Assembly (NCBI GenBank): GCA_021401465.1
Contig: JADDMT010000012.1
Span: 1-64,000 of the forward strand
Reading direction: 5' to 3'
DNA: 64,000 nucleotides
From: Teratosphaeria epicoccoides
Taxonomy: Eukaryota; Ascomycota; Dothideomycetes; Mycosphaerellales; Teratosphaeriaceae
In this document: positions 44,049 to 56,389 of the stretch, in pieces
How positions within the stretch are numbered: position 1 is the first letter of the stretch
Layout of the letters: each line of letters opens with the position of its first letter
The notes under the pieces: model-generated
The model's database searches: none
What the model was told of the DNA's origin: nothing
The model's input: only the letters and a program-made list of their open reading frames with translations
Translations under genes and position numbers: made by a program

Positions 44049-44856
44049 ATGGCGGTCCGCGCTTCCTTCGAAAACTCCAACGAGTAAGCCTAGTCTCACC
44101 TCTTGAGCACTCAAATGGACTCTCAAGTCGCCAGACTAACAACCACCCAGAGTCGGCGTCTTCTCCACCCTCACCAACTCCTACGCCCTCGTCGCCATCG
44201 GCGCCTCCGAAAACTTCTACTCCGTATTCGAAGCCGAACTTCAAGACGTCATCCCCATCAGCCACTGCACCATCGCCGGCACCCGCATAGTCGGCCGCCT
44301 GACTGCTGGAAACCGCCACGGTCTCTTAGTCCCCACTTCAACGACCGACCAAGAACTACAACACCTCCGCAACAGCATTCCGGATACAGTGAAGATTCAG
44401 CGGATAGAAGAGCGATTATCTGCTCTGGGCAATGTGATATGCGCGAATGACCATGTGGCGCTCGTGCATCCGGACTTGGAAAGGGAGACGGAGGAGATAA
44501 TCGCGGATGTGCTTGGCGTGGAGGTATTCAGGCAGACGATTGCGGATAATGTGTTGACGGGGAGTTACATGAGTCTGTCGAATCAGGGCGGCATTGTGCA
44601 TCCGAAGACGAGCATACAGGATCAGGATGAACTGTCGAGTCTGCTGCAGGTCCCGCTTGTAGCTGGGTCAGTGAACAGAGGGTCGCCTGTTGTGGGAGCG
44701 GGGATGGTGGTGAATGACTGGATGGCGGTGACAGGATTGGACACGACGGCTACTGAGCTCTCGGTGGTGGAATCTGTGTTCAAGCTGGGCGAGGGCGCGG
44801 CACCAGGTGCAATCAACACGACGAACAAGGAGACGATGGTGGAAAGCTTCTACTAG
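44049..44856 (+). CDS. TIF6: Translation initiation factor 6 (eIF6/Tif6)
   Basis: Two exons, 44049-44083 (35 nt) and 44151-44856, give 246 aa, matching the 245 aa of yeast Tif6. The 67-nt intron has GTAAGC, branch GACTAAC and acceptor CCCAG, and joins MAVRASFENSNE to VGVFSTLTNSYALVAIG. The whole protein follows the pentein fold of the family, including NRHGLLVPTSTTDQE, NVICANDHVALVHPDL and a GSVNRGSPVVGAGMVVNDW segment. It binds pre-60S ribosomes in the nucleolus and cytoplasm and blocks premature joining with 40S until released by Sdo1/Efl1. Confidence 0.96.
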
Positions 44857-45359
44857 GCATTTCTTCGCTAGCGAACGGCTATGTGCATTGCATCTTGAGC
44901 GCGGCGTTGTGGGGAGAGAGCAGGAATGCTGTTTGTGCATAACCGCAGCCTGGGTCAGGAGCACCAGCTCCGTCCACGAAGCTGATCACCAGAATTCATC
45001 CTCACAAGGAGAGCGTATCTTCATAATTGCGGAAGAAGTGGCTGCAGGAATGGTATCATCTGCACAGCGTAACACACCATGATATGCCAGGCCATGAACT
45101 GAGCATCCGTAACACCGTGCAATTACTGCGAACGCCAATGCCCATGATAAATGTCGAATCATGTTCAAAGCGTGCGAGTATCACCGCACCGCGAGCCCTT
45201 CTGTTGACTCCTCCTCCAAGGCCTTGCTGCAGCGTCGAAAGCAGCCTTCCTCGAATGATTGCTCACCTCCTGCGGGTTGAGTAAGTCACGAGCCTCATCC
45301 CTCTCAGCAGTGCGCACCTCTTTGAGCAATCATCGCAAACTCGGATGAGTGTGCAACTC
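44857..45359. other. Convergent intergenic region
   Basis: This holds the 3' ends of eIF6 (plus) and the bHLH gene (minus). No supported gene. Confidence 0.55.
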
Positions 45360-46353
45360 CTAGTCTGCATTCTCGCCATGGACTTTTTCATCTTCGATCG
45401 AGACACCGGCCTTCTGCGCGGCCTTCTTCCAGGCTTCGCACTCTGTCCAGGCACGATGGCACTCCGCCTTTAGCTTATCGCAACTCGAGCTTAGCTCAGC
45501 GATCGCTTGCTCCGTAAGCAGCTTTTCTAGCGTCCATTTCTCGATGTTCTGTGTTTCGTTCTCCTTCAGCTGTGTGATGAACTGGACTGCGCGTGCTAGG
45601 ATGGACCCTTTGTTCTTCTCGCACCCTGGGACGATCTTGGCTAGTTCGTTGATGCCTTCATTGATTGTTTCACGACGCCGGCGCTCGACTGGGAATATGT
45701 CAGCACAACGCACATACGGCCTAGTATCTGACAAATTTCCTACCTTCTTTGTGATTGTCTCGTCGGACTTTGTGCCACTCGTCCGAGCCAACAATCGGCT
45801 TCGCCCCGCCATTAGGACCAGCTGAGCCTCCATCTTTCGGTGACCCATCACCTGCTTCTCCCTCCTGCCGCTCTTTGCTCGCGTCCGGCGCGTACTCTCC
45901 GAAGCTTGCCGTCCTGTGTAAGGCACCTCCCGGCTCACCAGAGATGCTGGCCTGTCTGTCACCCTCCGCGCTAGTCTGTACCTGCTGCATGAATGACTGC
46001 TCGGTGGTCTGAGGTACCGTCATAGTATGATACTGTGCCATCGCCGCCGCGGCCGTGTCACTCGCGCTTTGCCCTACGCTCTCGGCATGTTGTGGGTGCT
46101 GTACAGGGTGTTGCTGCTGGGCGTGACCGTGCATGTGATGCTGAGGATGCTCGTCTTCTATCGCCCCCTCGTGGCCGCTATAGTGATGCTCTAGCGCTCC
46201 GGCGTCGAAGTCGACATGCTCGGGATGCTCGATTACTTCCGTATTGAAGTAGTTTGAATCGAATTCGTGGCCGCTACTTGCAAGACCAGGTGCAGCGCGC
46301 ATGTCTGGCACGTCATGAGAGTCGCGCTTCCTCTTGGCAGCAATAGCAGCCAT
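45360..46353 (-). CDS. bHLH transcription factor of the CBF1 type
   Basis: Two exons, 46353-45744 and 45688-45360, give 312 aa. The 55-nt intron (GTAGGA to CCAG) cuts the basic region and joins DNHKE to VERRRRETINEGINELAKIVPG. The basic region has His, Glu and Arg in the positions H5-E9-R13 that read CACGTG E-boxes, and the surrounding sequence is that of yeast Cbf1. A leucine-rich coiled coil follows helix 2 (LEKLLTEQAIAELSSSCDKL). Residues 1-190 are disordered, His/Gln-rich, with HQQQ-type stretches. Cbf1 homologues bind E-boxes in methionine and sulfur genes and, in yeast, centromeres. Which role applies here cannot be told. Confidence 0.9.
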
Positions 46354-48058
46354 CTCGAATAATGTGCCGCCGTGCCGTGTTTAGTGTGTTGCGTTGCGAC
46401 GTTGCGACGTCTCTCGAAGTGCTGTCGATGGCTTATCAGTGGCTACACCTATACATGATGTTAGCCGTGTCAGTCGAAGAGCAGCGTGTGCGCAAGGTCA
46501 TGCGATCCACGCAATCAAAGAGTCAAGCAGCGCGCATCATCGCCGGCGAGGCCAACACTGTCGCATGCTGTCTATCGAGGCCAAACATCGACGTGTGTGT
46601 TGCCAAAAGCCTTTCTACAGCTTGGCGACGGCGGCGGTGCGGTGTTGAAACTTGTAAGCGCGTCGCAGACCGTGGTCGTGTTGCTAGAGGGAGAGGGTCT
46701 CACCTCTTCGAAGCGAGAATTTCCTACACGTGATTGATGGTCAACATGTGATCTCTCGGTCCAGATCGGGCGGGCATGAAGTCGACTTGGAACGGTTGCC
46801 GAATTCGGCCAATCAATTCGGCAATGATGAAACCGATCCCAAGTGCAATGCTTTGAGGGCCAGGACGTATTTTGCAGTCCAAGGACCAAGACGTCAGATT
46901 TCGCTTCTTTCTTAGGCGATATAGTCATGAATATAGAATGGGTACAAGGCAGGAGACGAAGTCATGTGCCTTGCCCTGATCAAGTGACTAACAGCCAATT
47001 GAAAGCGCACGCAGCTTCCCGCTCGAAGACCTCGGCTAGGGTCTCTTGGTCACATGCCAGCGTCTTCCCACCCATTGCCAGACTGCCGGGAACAATATCT
47101 CTGATACCTTTGTCCGCGTGATCAGTCTCGAATCATGCGGCAGACAAAGGTCATTGAATACGACACCAGACTCGAGGCTGTCATCCGTGCTATGACAACT
47201 GCCTTATTAGTCAGTTAGTTCTAACGTCTTAATTAATGTTTTGTATCTGACTCTTCATGACAAATAATCGAAGTAATATTCAATATTTGCCTAGAGGTGT
47301 TTTTTCAGCTTTACATGCCTTCTATAGTATAGTAGTATGACATGCCTTTTATACTTAATTGTGATAATGTACCCCTATAGAGTTAGGTTTAGACATGCTT
47401 TCTTAATTAAGGAGTATTAGGGAATACAAGCACCTCCTACACTACCTCTACAACAAGTAGAAAGTAGTGTTATCTTGTACCTACCAAAGGTCAGATTACT
47501 CTGTAGTCAATAATTAGCATAGCTAAAGTCTAATAACAACTAGCGCTAGCAGCATGCCAAGAAATAGATGATTGAACCGAACACACTACTAGTAGTGCCA
47601 TCGAGCATCTATTCACTGAAAACCGCTAGTTAAGGCCAACTGGTACTGCAACTAAAGAGCAACCGAACACAACCTAAACCTAACGAAGCAATATCGCCAC
47701 ATTCTGCCATCTCGAAGGGGCTGCAAACCGTGTAAGCTAGCAATCCGCCCTTGTCGACTACCCCGAAGTTGCGGATCGCTTTCATCATTCAAAGTCTTGA
47801 GTACTTCCACCCCTTGTCAAACTATCGCTTAACAGATGGACCTGCTGCCTGCAGACTGCAAAGTATAAGACATCTCATTCGAAAGCTATAAAGCCTTATC
47901 TCGTGACATTAACTCCATTGTCTCCGTGCCATCTTCGCGTGATTGAGACCTCATCACGCAGACGCCTTAGAACGCCTCTGCCCGCTCAACCCCATGTTAT
48001 TATACCCGCTCGCGCTTGACCTACCGGCGTGCCCACCAATTTCAGCTCCAACGACTGC
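46354..48058. other. Intergenic region holding an old retroelement scrap
   Basis: No supported gene. From about 47180 to 47530 the composition becomes AT-rich and TAG-rich like the left end of the window. Within it 47366-47505 is an LTR fragment, listed separately. The rest should contain the bHLH promoter (left) and the Rab11 3' end (right). Confidence 0.55.
47366..47505 (+). mobile_element. Solo LTR fragment (copy C of the 362-bp LTR)
   Basis: The stretch matches the second half of the LTR at 223-584 and 5779-6140, including GACATGCTTTC, TATCTTGTACCTA and GGTCAGATTACTCTGT, with many transitions. It lies 32 kb away from the retroelement block between two housekeeping genes. No internal element sequence remains next to it. 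Confidence 0.7.
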
Positions 48059-48814
48059 TCAACAGCACTGGCCCTTCTTTGCAGCGTCGCCTGCAGCCAC
48101 GCTGGGACCGAGTGGGATAGATTGGCCTTGGCCGGGTCCGGGTGCCGACTCGCCTTGGTCGAGCGCCTTGCTCGAAACGATACGGTAGATTTCTGTTCTG
48201 CGATCAGTGTCCATGTCCAACCCAGTTCAAAACCTGTGTCACTCACCTGTCAGCTCATTCTGGAACGCCAACTCCACATTGCTTGCGTCCAAAGCTGACG
48301 TCTCTATGAAGCTCAATCCGTGCTGACTCGCAAACTCCTTCGCTTCCTCCGTCGGTACTGCTCTCAAATGCCTCAAGTCGCTCTTATTACCCACCAACAT
48401 TATCACAATGTTCGTGTCCGCATGGTCCCTAAGCTCTTTCAACCATCGCGTCACGTTTTCGTACGTCTGGTGCTTGCTGATGTCGTAGACGAGCAGGGCG
48501 CCGACAGCACCACGGTAGTATGCGGATGTGATCGCGCGGTAACGCTCCTGGCCGGCGGTATCCCAGATCTGGGCTTTGATGGTTTTCGCATCCACTTGGA
48601 TGCTACGAGTTGCGAACTCGACGCCGATAGTGGACTTGCTGTCGAGGTTGAATTCATTGCGGGTGAATCGAGAAAGCAGGTTGGATTTGCCGACGCCAGA
48701 GTCTCCTATCAGGACAACTTTGAAGAGATACTGCACGCATTCATCGTAGGTTAGCTACCGCCTGTCTATGGCTTGAGGATGCCATTGCCTTACGTCGTAC
48801 TCGTCGTTCGCCAT
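48059..48814 (-). CDS. Rab GTPase of the Rab11/Ypt31 family
   Basis: Three exons, 48814-48794 (21 nt), 48730-48247 and 48192-48059, give 212 aa. Introns of 63 and 54 nt have GTAAGG/GTGAGT donors; the first has a GCTAAC branch. The protein starts MANDEYDYLFKVVLIGDSGV. G motifs are GDSGVGKS, WDTAGQE, NKSD and ETSALDA, and the switch-I region STIGVEFATR is of the Rab11 type. The end KKGQCC is a double-cysteine geranylgeranylation site. It acts in exit from the trans-Golgi and recycling compartments to the plasma membrane, important in hyphal tips. It is divergent from SSL1, with 578 bp between the starts. Confidence 0.95.
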
Positions 48815-49392
48815 GATGGGCGCAATCTAATCGAAAAAATATTGCTGAAGCGAGCGATCGACGTGAAGGAGCTGGTAGAAAGTCGATCGTTCTTTGAGTT
48901 GCTGTCCTGAGTCGTGGTCAAGGGGCATGTGTCTGGCTGCTGCCCTATGCCAGCAGACCGCCGCTTTCAGGGCAGCCTTGGCGGGCTGATTGTCTTATCT
49001 AAGCGTGGCGTTCTCATATCCAAGCCACATCACGAGTGCGTGCTTGTGACTTGCATTTTTTCGCCATCTTCACTAAAATCATCACAAGCGAAACTCTCCC
49101 CAACGTCGACATCAAACCGGCACTAATCTCTAAAGACGTGGGATCCCACAAGAATCACCAGCTACCGACGCGTCGGAATCCTCGTTGCTTGACACGATTT
49201 CTATGCCGCCCCAAGGACGCCACAGCCGCGATTAGCAGACCGACACTTTCTCATAGGATCAACGGCTTTCCACACAGGTAGTGCCGAGCGTGCCTCTGAC
49301 GGATCAGGCAGACTTGAGCAGATTCGAGGACTCGCTGGTCGCCATAAGGCTTACAAGCTTGGCATTCGCTGGTCGCGAGCAGAATCATTGCT
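48815..49392. promoter_or_regulatory. Divergent promoter region of Rab11 and SSL1
   Basis: The 578 bp between two divergent start codons must hold both promoters. No clear TATA box or gene was seen. Confidence 0.5.
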
Positions 49393-50777
49393 ATGGCCGA
49401 CTCAGATCCAGAGTACGACCATGATGAGGACGAGGATATGCCGACGGCGCGCGGCAGGCGCAATCTCAGCTCAAGGCCCAAGCAGCGGGAGGCGGCGACA
49501 TGGGAGGCGGCAGCTTCATCCAAAACTTGGGAGCTTGAAGGAGCAGCTGATGGCAATATTGAGGGCGTGCTCGGCGGAATCGAAGAGGCAGGGAAGCGAC
49601 AGAGGTCAGTCATGGCCACTATCGCTTCTCTCGATGACTCGACTAATGCATATGTAGACTGCTCAAAGACACGACTCCAATGCAGCGAGGTATCATCAGG
49701 CATACTCTCCTCGTTCTCGATCTCTCCTCCGCGATGACAGAAAATGATCTTAGACCCACTCGCCACTTGATGACCATTAGCTACTGCATCATGTTCGTTC
49801 GCGAGTATTTCGAGCAGAATCCTATCTCTCAGCTTGGGATCTTGAGCATGCGAGAAGGACTGGCTATCCGCATTTCAGATGTTTCCGGCAATCCAAATGC
49901 GCATATCGAGGCACTTAAACAATTGCGAAGTACAGAGCCCAAAGGCAACCCTTCATTGCAGAACGCACTTGAGATGGCCAGGGCAGCTTTATACCACACT
50001 CCGTCTCATGGCACAAGAGAAGTTGTCATCATCCTCGGTGCACTTCTGTCTTCCGATCCCGGAGACATTCACGACACCGTCAAAGCCTGCATACGCGACC
50101 GTATACATGTTCGCATTATAGGACTGGCGGCACAAATGCACATCTGTGCAGAGATTGCTCGCAAAACCAATGGAGGCGACGATACGTTCTACAACGTGGC
50201 GGTCGATGAGGTCGACTACAAGCAACAATTGGTGGACATCACCACTCCACCAGTCCTTCACAAGACCGACGTTGACACACAGAAAGCAAACCAAGCCGCT
50301 CTGCTAATGATGGGCTTCCCGTCTAGGATCGTGGAAGACAAAGCGACTCTCTGTGCCTGTCACGGTAATCTGACCCGCGGTGGCTACCTCTGCAGTCGAT
50401 GCAAGGCTAAGGTCTGCAATCTGCCCGCCACGTGCCCGACCTGCGACCTGACACTTATACTGTCGACACATTTGGCACGCTCATACCATCACCTGTTTCC
50501 CCTGAGGAATTGGGTAGAAGTGTCGTGGGATCGTGCGCGCAAGAAAGGCTCGACGCAGTGCTTCGGCTGTTTGTCCTCTTTCCCGCCCATACCATCGAGA
50601 GGTGCCGAGGGGGCCGAGAAGGCAAAGGGAGCTAGCGAGTCGAGCAGGTATGAGTGCGAGACGTGTATGAAACAGTTCTGCATTGACTGCGATGTGTTCT
50701 GTCATGAGGTGGTGCATAATTGTCCTGGGTGTCAGAGCAACGCACATTTGCCTGAAGTGGAGAGGCAGGCTGGGTGA
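49393..50777 (+). CDS. SSL1: TFIIH subunit Ssl1/p44
   Basis: Two exons, 49393-49604 and 49658-50777, give 443 aa. The 53-nt intron (GTCAGT to TGTAG, branch GACTAATG) joins GKRQR to LLKDTTPMQRG. An acidic N-terminus of about 50 residues precedes a von Willebrand A-like domain (RHTLLVLDLSSAM to about residue 260). The C-terminus carries the family's zinc-binding parts: CACHGNL, CSRCKAKVCNLPATCPTC, and a RING-like CETCMKQFCIDCD ending with HNCPGC. The length is close to yeast Ssl1 (461 aa). As part of TFIIH core it regulates the Rad3/XPD helicase in transcription and nucleotide excision repair. Confidence 0.95.
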
Positions 50778-52269
50778 CGGCTAGGCGTCAAGAATGAAGG
50801 ACAGATCAACATGGGTGTTTGATGCTGACGTCGTTCTCCGGCCATGGTGGAAGTTTGAAGGCCGAGCCGCCAATTTAATGCCTTCCAGAAAATCGAAGTC
50901 CGATCTTGAAATTGACTGGAGACGCTTTCGACCTGCCAAGTTACTCCGTGCTTCTCTACAACACTTCGACAGTGTCTGGCGCCTCAGACACATTGGAGGA
51001 CCCCAGGCTAGCTTCTTATCAAAGCCGTTGCACTGGCCGCGCCGTACTCTGCAAACATAGCAGATTTTGACATCCATTGAGACCTTTTGAGTTGCTCATG
51101 GCATGGCCCTGCTGGATTCTGAACGGCTCTATTGCCTCCTATGTTGACTTCTTTGAATCTGCGTGGGCAGATCGACGCAGGCAATCAGCGCCCTAGGGTT
51201 GCTGCAAAGACGAGCGAGACATGTGCGTACGGTTCTAAAAACAGATCACAATTGCGGACGCACATCTGCAGTCCACTGTTGATACGCAGGCTGCCCACAC
51301 ATCTGTGTATGGGCTCTGTTGCCATGGCCGAGCGAGGCGTTCACATGCTTGTTGAAAAGTGCGGACAGGGTAGTCTATGTAGTCGCTAGATATACTCGAC
51401 CCGCGTTTTGCGGTCACCGCTGCCCGGATAAGTCCTGATGCAAGTGTCGTCTACAGTTGCAATGATGGCACTGGCAGCGTGACGTTGCACCTGTGGGGGA
51501 GACGTTCCCAGCGCGATGTCCCAATGCTCCAGCACTGGTCGACTGAAGGGATCATTCGAACACTATACTGAGGGATTCGGTACAGCTCCGTTGCCACCGC
51601 ACGTCGCTGCTGTGGACGACCGGGCCAAGGACCGTCAGCTTTTGAGCGCCATGTTTGCGTTTATTGTAATAGTAAAGATTAAAGGTTAAAGTAGACTAGC
51701 GATTAAGGCTAAAGTAAAGCAGTATGATTAGAGGATCGCCTACTAAACCTGGGGGTGTAAGACAGAAGCTTACCGCGACTCTTCGAACTAGAGCGAGAGA
51801 TCAGGACACCAAGATTCTCGTAAGCGCTTGTCGTCGATAAGTCCGCGCTATCAAGCTATCATTCTCATCATGCTAAGTAGTGTGATATTGACGAGGTAGG
51901 ATCATCAGCTGGCTTCCCGCTTTCACTGAGCCTTTCTCTTGAGACGGCAGTATTCCATGTACGACGGCTGCTCATGGTCCCACGCATGGCTACCTCCTAG
52001 CCTGAATGAAGCATAAGATTGCGTAAGGCGAAGGAGATGTCAGAATGGACTGGCATGAACTTCGGCAAACCTTCCGTGCCGAATCCCAATCTCCTACATG
52101 CGCCCCCTCGCTCATCCTTGTTACGACTGAAGGTACACGGCCATCTCAGTCCGGAGCCAACAACCTCCCTGCGACCTTCACAGCGCGTCATGATGCGATA
52201 GAACGCCAAACTGCCTCGCATTCGACTCGTGGTTTACAACATCCGGCGGCCGGCGCAAAGCGGAAGACG
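50778..52269. other. Intergenic region
   Basis: 1.5 kb with no supported gene. At about 51655-51740 there is an AT-rich stretch with TAAAG-type repeats (AAGATTAAAGGTTAAAG) whose composition resembles the old retroelements. It may be another transposon scrap. Confidence 0.5.
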
Positions 52270-52821
52270 ATGTTCTGCCTTCGGTCCTGGATTCCCCTTC
52301 TGATCTTTCTGTGAGCTGCAATGACCACGTAGCCGGGCACAGGCCTTTCCCTGACAATGTGAAGCACAAATTCATCGCCAATCTACATCCTCCTCTTCCT
52401 GATCGCGACCTACGCCCTACAACGCCCCTGCGTCTACTGCAGCATCCTGCTCTTCGTGCTCGTCTTCTCGGTTTTCGACTTCCATGCCGACTGGTTCGCA
52501 CCGCGTCTTCGAGACTCAAACGCACACATCACATCTGTAACAGAAGCATTATCGGGTTTGATAAGCGGAAATGCGACGATTACAGATGCAGTATTGGAAA
52601 GCGCCAGTCTGGCGATTAGTGCAGTAAATGGCACGGGAGGTAGTCTGGCGAGCGCGGCAATGGAGGCGGTGAGGAGGAGAAGCACCGGTGGTGCAGGAAA
52701 TGGGACCGTGGTCAGTGCCGCGAGTAATAGCACGACTGCTTCTGGGTTTGAAGCGTTGAGAGGCATTTTGGAGAAGAAGCAGTTTCGAATACCCTGTGTG
52801 GATGTGATTGTGCGTTTATGA
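52270..52821 (+). CDS. Small membrane protein of unknown function
   Basis: Two exons, 52270-52310 (41 nt) and 52365-52821, give 165 aa. The 54-nt intron has donor GTGAGC, branch CCCTGAC and acceptor GAAG. The splice makes MFCLRSWIPLLIFLTN continue into SSPIYILLFLIATYALQ, so two or three hydrophobic helices occupy the first 60 residues, with a Cys pair (CVYC). The rest is Ala/Ser/Gly-rich and contains four NxS/T sites, so it is probably exposed to the secretory lumen or outside. I do not recognise the family, and the end of the gene could lie in a further exon. Confidence 0.55.
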
Positions 52822-53256
52822 GTATGGTCATTTGCGGATTCAATAACTTTGCGGTGGGATATTGCTGGATGAAAGCATCGATGATGTTTGGGTACACGGC
52901 AGAACTAGGGGCAACAGTATGCGACAGTCAGTTGACGAAGCGCCGGATCCAATCAGCATTGTTGGCTCTATGAGGAAGCATGGTTTCCCACGCATACTGA
53001 AGGCTCGCGGTCACAAAAGTTTGCCATCACTTCTGCGAACACCAAAAGACTACTGCTGTGGTAGGATCTCAAATGCATTTACGGGCTCAGGCGTTGGATT
53101 CGAGCTGCGGAGCTCGGTTGAGACCAGTCGTATTACTTGTCCCATTTAAAGAAACTCAGTCTTGACACTTATCCATCCATCGCATTGGGCCGAGAATGTT
53201 CGCATGTGCGCACCTTCCTCTTTAGTAAGACCGCGTCTACCCGAACGCCGACGGTC
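52822..53256. other. Intergenic region upstream of the aminopeptidase
   Basis: No supported gene. The aminopeptidase frame is open from 53137, but there is no ATG before 53257. Confidence 0.55.
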
Positions 53257-56200
53257 ATGCGCGGTCTCGATGCGGGTTCCTTGCAGCAAGGCATGGTGGG
53301 GGCTTGTGGGGTACGATTCGCCCTCTCGAGCCCACTCAAGTCTGTAAAACGACAAATAACTTTTCCGCTACGAGACGCTCCTTCGCTGTCCATACGCAGA
53401 TACACCTCGACATCACAGATACAGCAAGATAGCCAGTGGAAGACGGGTCGGCCTGCTACCGCACGAAGAGCACGGCTCACCACATCGCTCAACTCCTGCA
53501 CAGCTCGTCCTTGCTCAAATTACGCATCGAGCCAGATCATCAAGATGGCGGCAGATCGTGATATCCTACCTGACAATGTCAAGCCAACCAACTACGCCAT
53601 ATCTCTATTCCATCTGCAGAGCGGAGAGCCATGGACATACCAAGGCAGCGTTGCCATCGGCCTCGAGATCAAGAAAGAGACGAAGACTATCACATTGAAT
53701 ACACACGAACTCAAGGTACATTCTGTCGAGATTGCGATGGAATCAGGCAAGGGCGCAGCATGCACCAAGGCTTCAAAGATCGACTACGATGCCAAGAATC
53801 AGCGGGTGACGTTCTCCTTCGACCAGGCGTTGCCAGTGTCCAAGAAGGCGGTCTTGAGCATTGCGTTCGAGGGTACGATGAACAATACCATGGCCGGTTT
53901 CTACCGCTCCAAATACACTCCTACCGCCCCGGCATCAAAGGGCGTAGCGAAGGACAGCGAGCACCATTACATGTTCTCCACGCAATTCGAATCGTCCGAT
54001 GCTCGTCGTGCGTTTCCATGTTTCGATGAGCCAAATCTGAAGGCAACGTTTGATCTCGAAATCGAGATACCAGATGACCTGGTGGCGTTGAGCAATATGG
54101 TCGAGAAAAGCAGCAAGCCGAGCAAGAAGGCTGGGCACAAGGTCGTCCGCTTTGATCGGACGCCTGTCATGAGCACATACCTTCTGGCGTGGGCATTTGG
54201 TGATTTCGAGTTTGTGGAGGACTTCACGAGGAGGAAGTATAATGGCAAGAATCTACCGGTGCGGGTGTACACAACGAAAGGCCTGAAAGATCAGGGAAAG
54301 CTGGCGCTGGAGAGCGCCCACCAGATAGTCGATTACTTTTCAGAAGTATGTCCTCAGTCCGGCGGCGCTCTTGGTGACTACTTGCTGACTTCGGACAGAT
54401 CTTCGACATCGACTATCCGCTACCGAAGGTTGACCTCCTGGCTGTTCATGAATTTGTATGTGTTTCTCATCCCCGCTTTGAATCCTTGCTGGATCATGAG
54501 GCGACTGACGACGGGCACTAGCCCATCATAAGTCTCGCCTGTCCCAAATTGTGTTCGTGACGATTGGCGGATTATTTGTGCTGACGTATGATTTGTAGTC
54601 ACACGGCGCCATGGAAAACTGGGGACTCATCACCTATCGAACAACGGCTGTGCTTTTCGACGAGTACAATTCTGACCAACGGTACCGCAATCGCGTCGTC
54701 TATGTCGTTGCTCACGAGCTAGCACATCAATGGTTCGGCAACCTCGTGACTATGGACTGGTGGAACGAGCTGTGGCTGAACGAGGGATTTGCCACATGGG
54801 TTGGCTGGTACGCTGTCGATCATCTTCATCCAGATTGGAACGTCTGGGGTCAATTTGTGACGGAGGGCATGCAAATGGCATTCAATCTTGACAGCTTACG
54901 GACCTCTCACCCGATCGAGGTACCAGTCAGGAACGCTCTCGAGGTCGATCAGATTTTCGACCACATCAGCTATCTGAAAGGCAGCTCAGTCATCCGCATG
55001 CTGGCTTCTTACCTTGGCGTTAAAATCTTTTTGAAAGGTGTCAGCGACTACCTCAAGGCTAACACATACGGTAACGCACGCACAAATGACCTGTGGTCTG
55101 CTCTGAGCAAAGCCTCCGGTCAGGATGTCAATGCCTTCATGGACCCGTGGATCCAAAAGATTGGCTTCCCTGTTGTCACTGTAGCTGAGGAGCCAGGCCA
55201 AATCAGCGTCAAGCAGAATCGCTTCTTGAGTGCCGGCGACGCCAAGCCGGAGGAGGACCAGACTGTCTGGTGGATCCCGCTGAACCTCAAGACTAGCCCA
55301 CATGCGACTGATGCCAAGCGCGACGCTCTCACAACGAAAGAGGACACATATCGTGACATCGACACCAGCTTCTACAAACCCAATGCAGACCAGACTGGCT
55401 TCTACCGCACCAATCTTCCTCCGCAGCGGCTGCAAGAACTTAGCAAGAGCCTTGACAAGCTGTCTGTCCCGGACAAAATTGGTCTCGTTGGTGATGCTGC
55501 TGCTATGGCTAGGGCAGGCCTGGGCCACACCAGCGCTGTCCTTTCATTCGTCGAAGGCTTCTCGACAGAGACGAACTACCTTGTTTGGTCCGAAGTCTTG
55601 TCTACTCTTGGAAGTATACAGCAAGTCTTCTCGTCCGATGAAGAGGTCTCTGCTGGTCTCCGCAACTTCACTCTCAAGCTCGCTACTGCTGCCGCCGACA
55701 AAATCGGCTGGGACTTTGCTCCAGGGGACGATTATCTCACTGGTCAGCTTCGTGCTCTTCTGATCGTGACTGCGGGTCTCATGGGCCACGAGGAGATCAT
55801 CTTGGAAGCCCAGAAGCGATTCCAACGATTCGTCGACGGCGACAAGAAGGCGATTCATGCGTCGCTACGCAACGCTGTCTTCAAGATCTCGGTGAGAAAT
55901 GGCGGAGAGCAGGCATACAAAGCCGTGCAGGATGAGTTCCTCACCACGACCTCGGTCGACGGCAAAGAGATCGCGCTCCAAGCGCTTGGACAAGTGCAGA
56001 CGCACGCCCTGGCCCACGACTATCTGACCTTTGCTTTCAGCGGCAAAGTCGCGACACAAGATTTGCACTCGGTTGGCAATTCTCTCGCTGCCAACAGTAA
56101 GGCTAGACCAGTGGTTTGGGAGTACGTCAAAACCAATTGGCCGATGATACGCGAGAAGCTGGGAGGGAACATGGTTGTGCTGGAGAGGTTCCTGCGCTTG

Positions 56201-56389
56201 GTGTTGAGTAAATTTGCGGACTTCCAAGTGGAGAAAGACATTGCAGCGTTCTTCAGTGGAAAGAACAACCAGGGATACGACAGAGGGCTGGCGGTTGCGC
56301 AGGATACAATTTTGGCGAGTGCGAAGTATCAAAAGAGGGATCTGGAGGTCGTGAGGGAGTGGCTGGGGGCGAATGGATATCTGCAATGA
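53257..56389 (+). CDS. M1-family aminopeptidase, Aap1/Ape2 type, two possible starts
   Basis: Exons 53257-54345, 54399-54455 and 54599-56389, with introns of 53 and 143 nt. From ATG 53257 the protein has 978 aa; from ATG 53545 (MAADRDILPDNVKPTNYAIS) it has 882 aa, the usual length of cytosolic yeast homologues. The extra 96 residues are Arg/Ser/Thr-rich with hardly any acid and include SIRRYTSTS, which fits a mitochondrial presequence with an R-x-Y cut. In the short form the GAMEN exopeptidase motif lies at residues 289-293, and the zinc site HELAH at 325-329 with the third ligand Glu at 348 (LNEG). The C-terminal half is helical. It removes N-terminal residues from peptides. Dual targeting is inferred. 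Confidence 0.92.
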
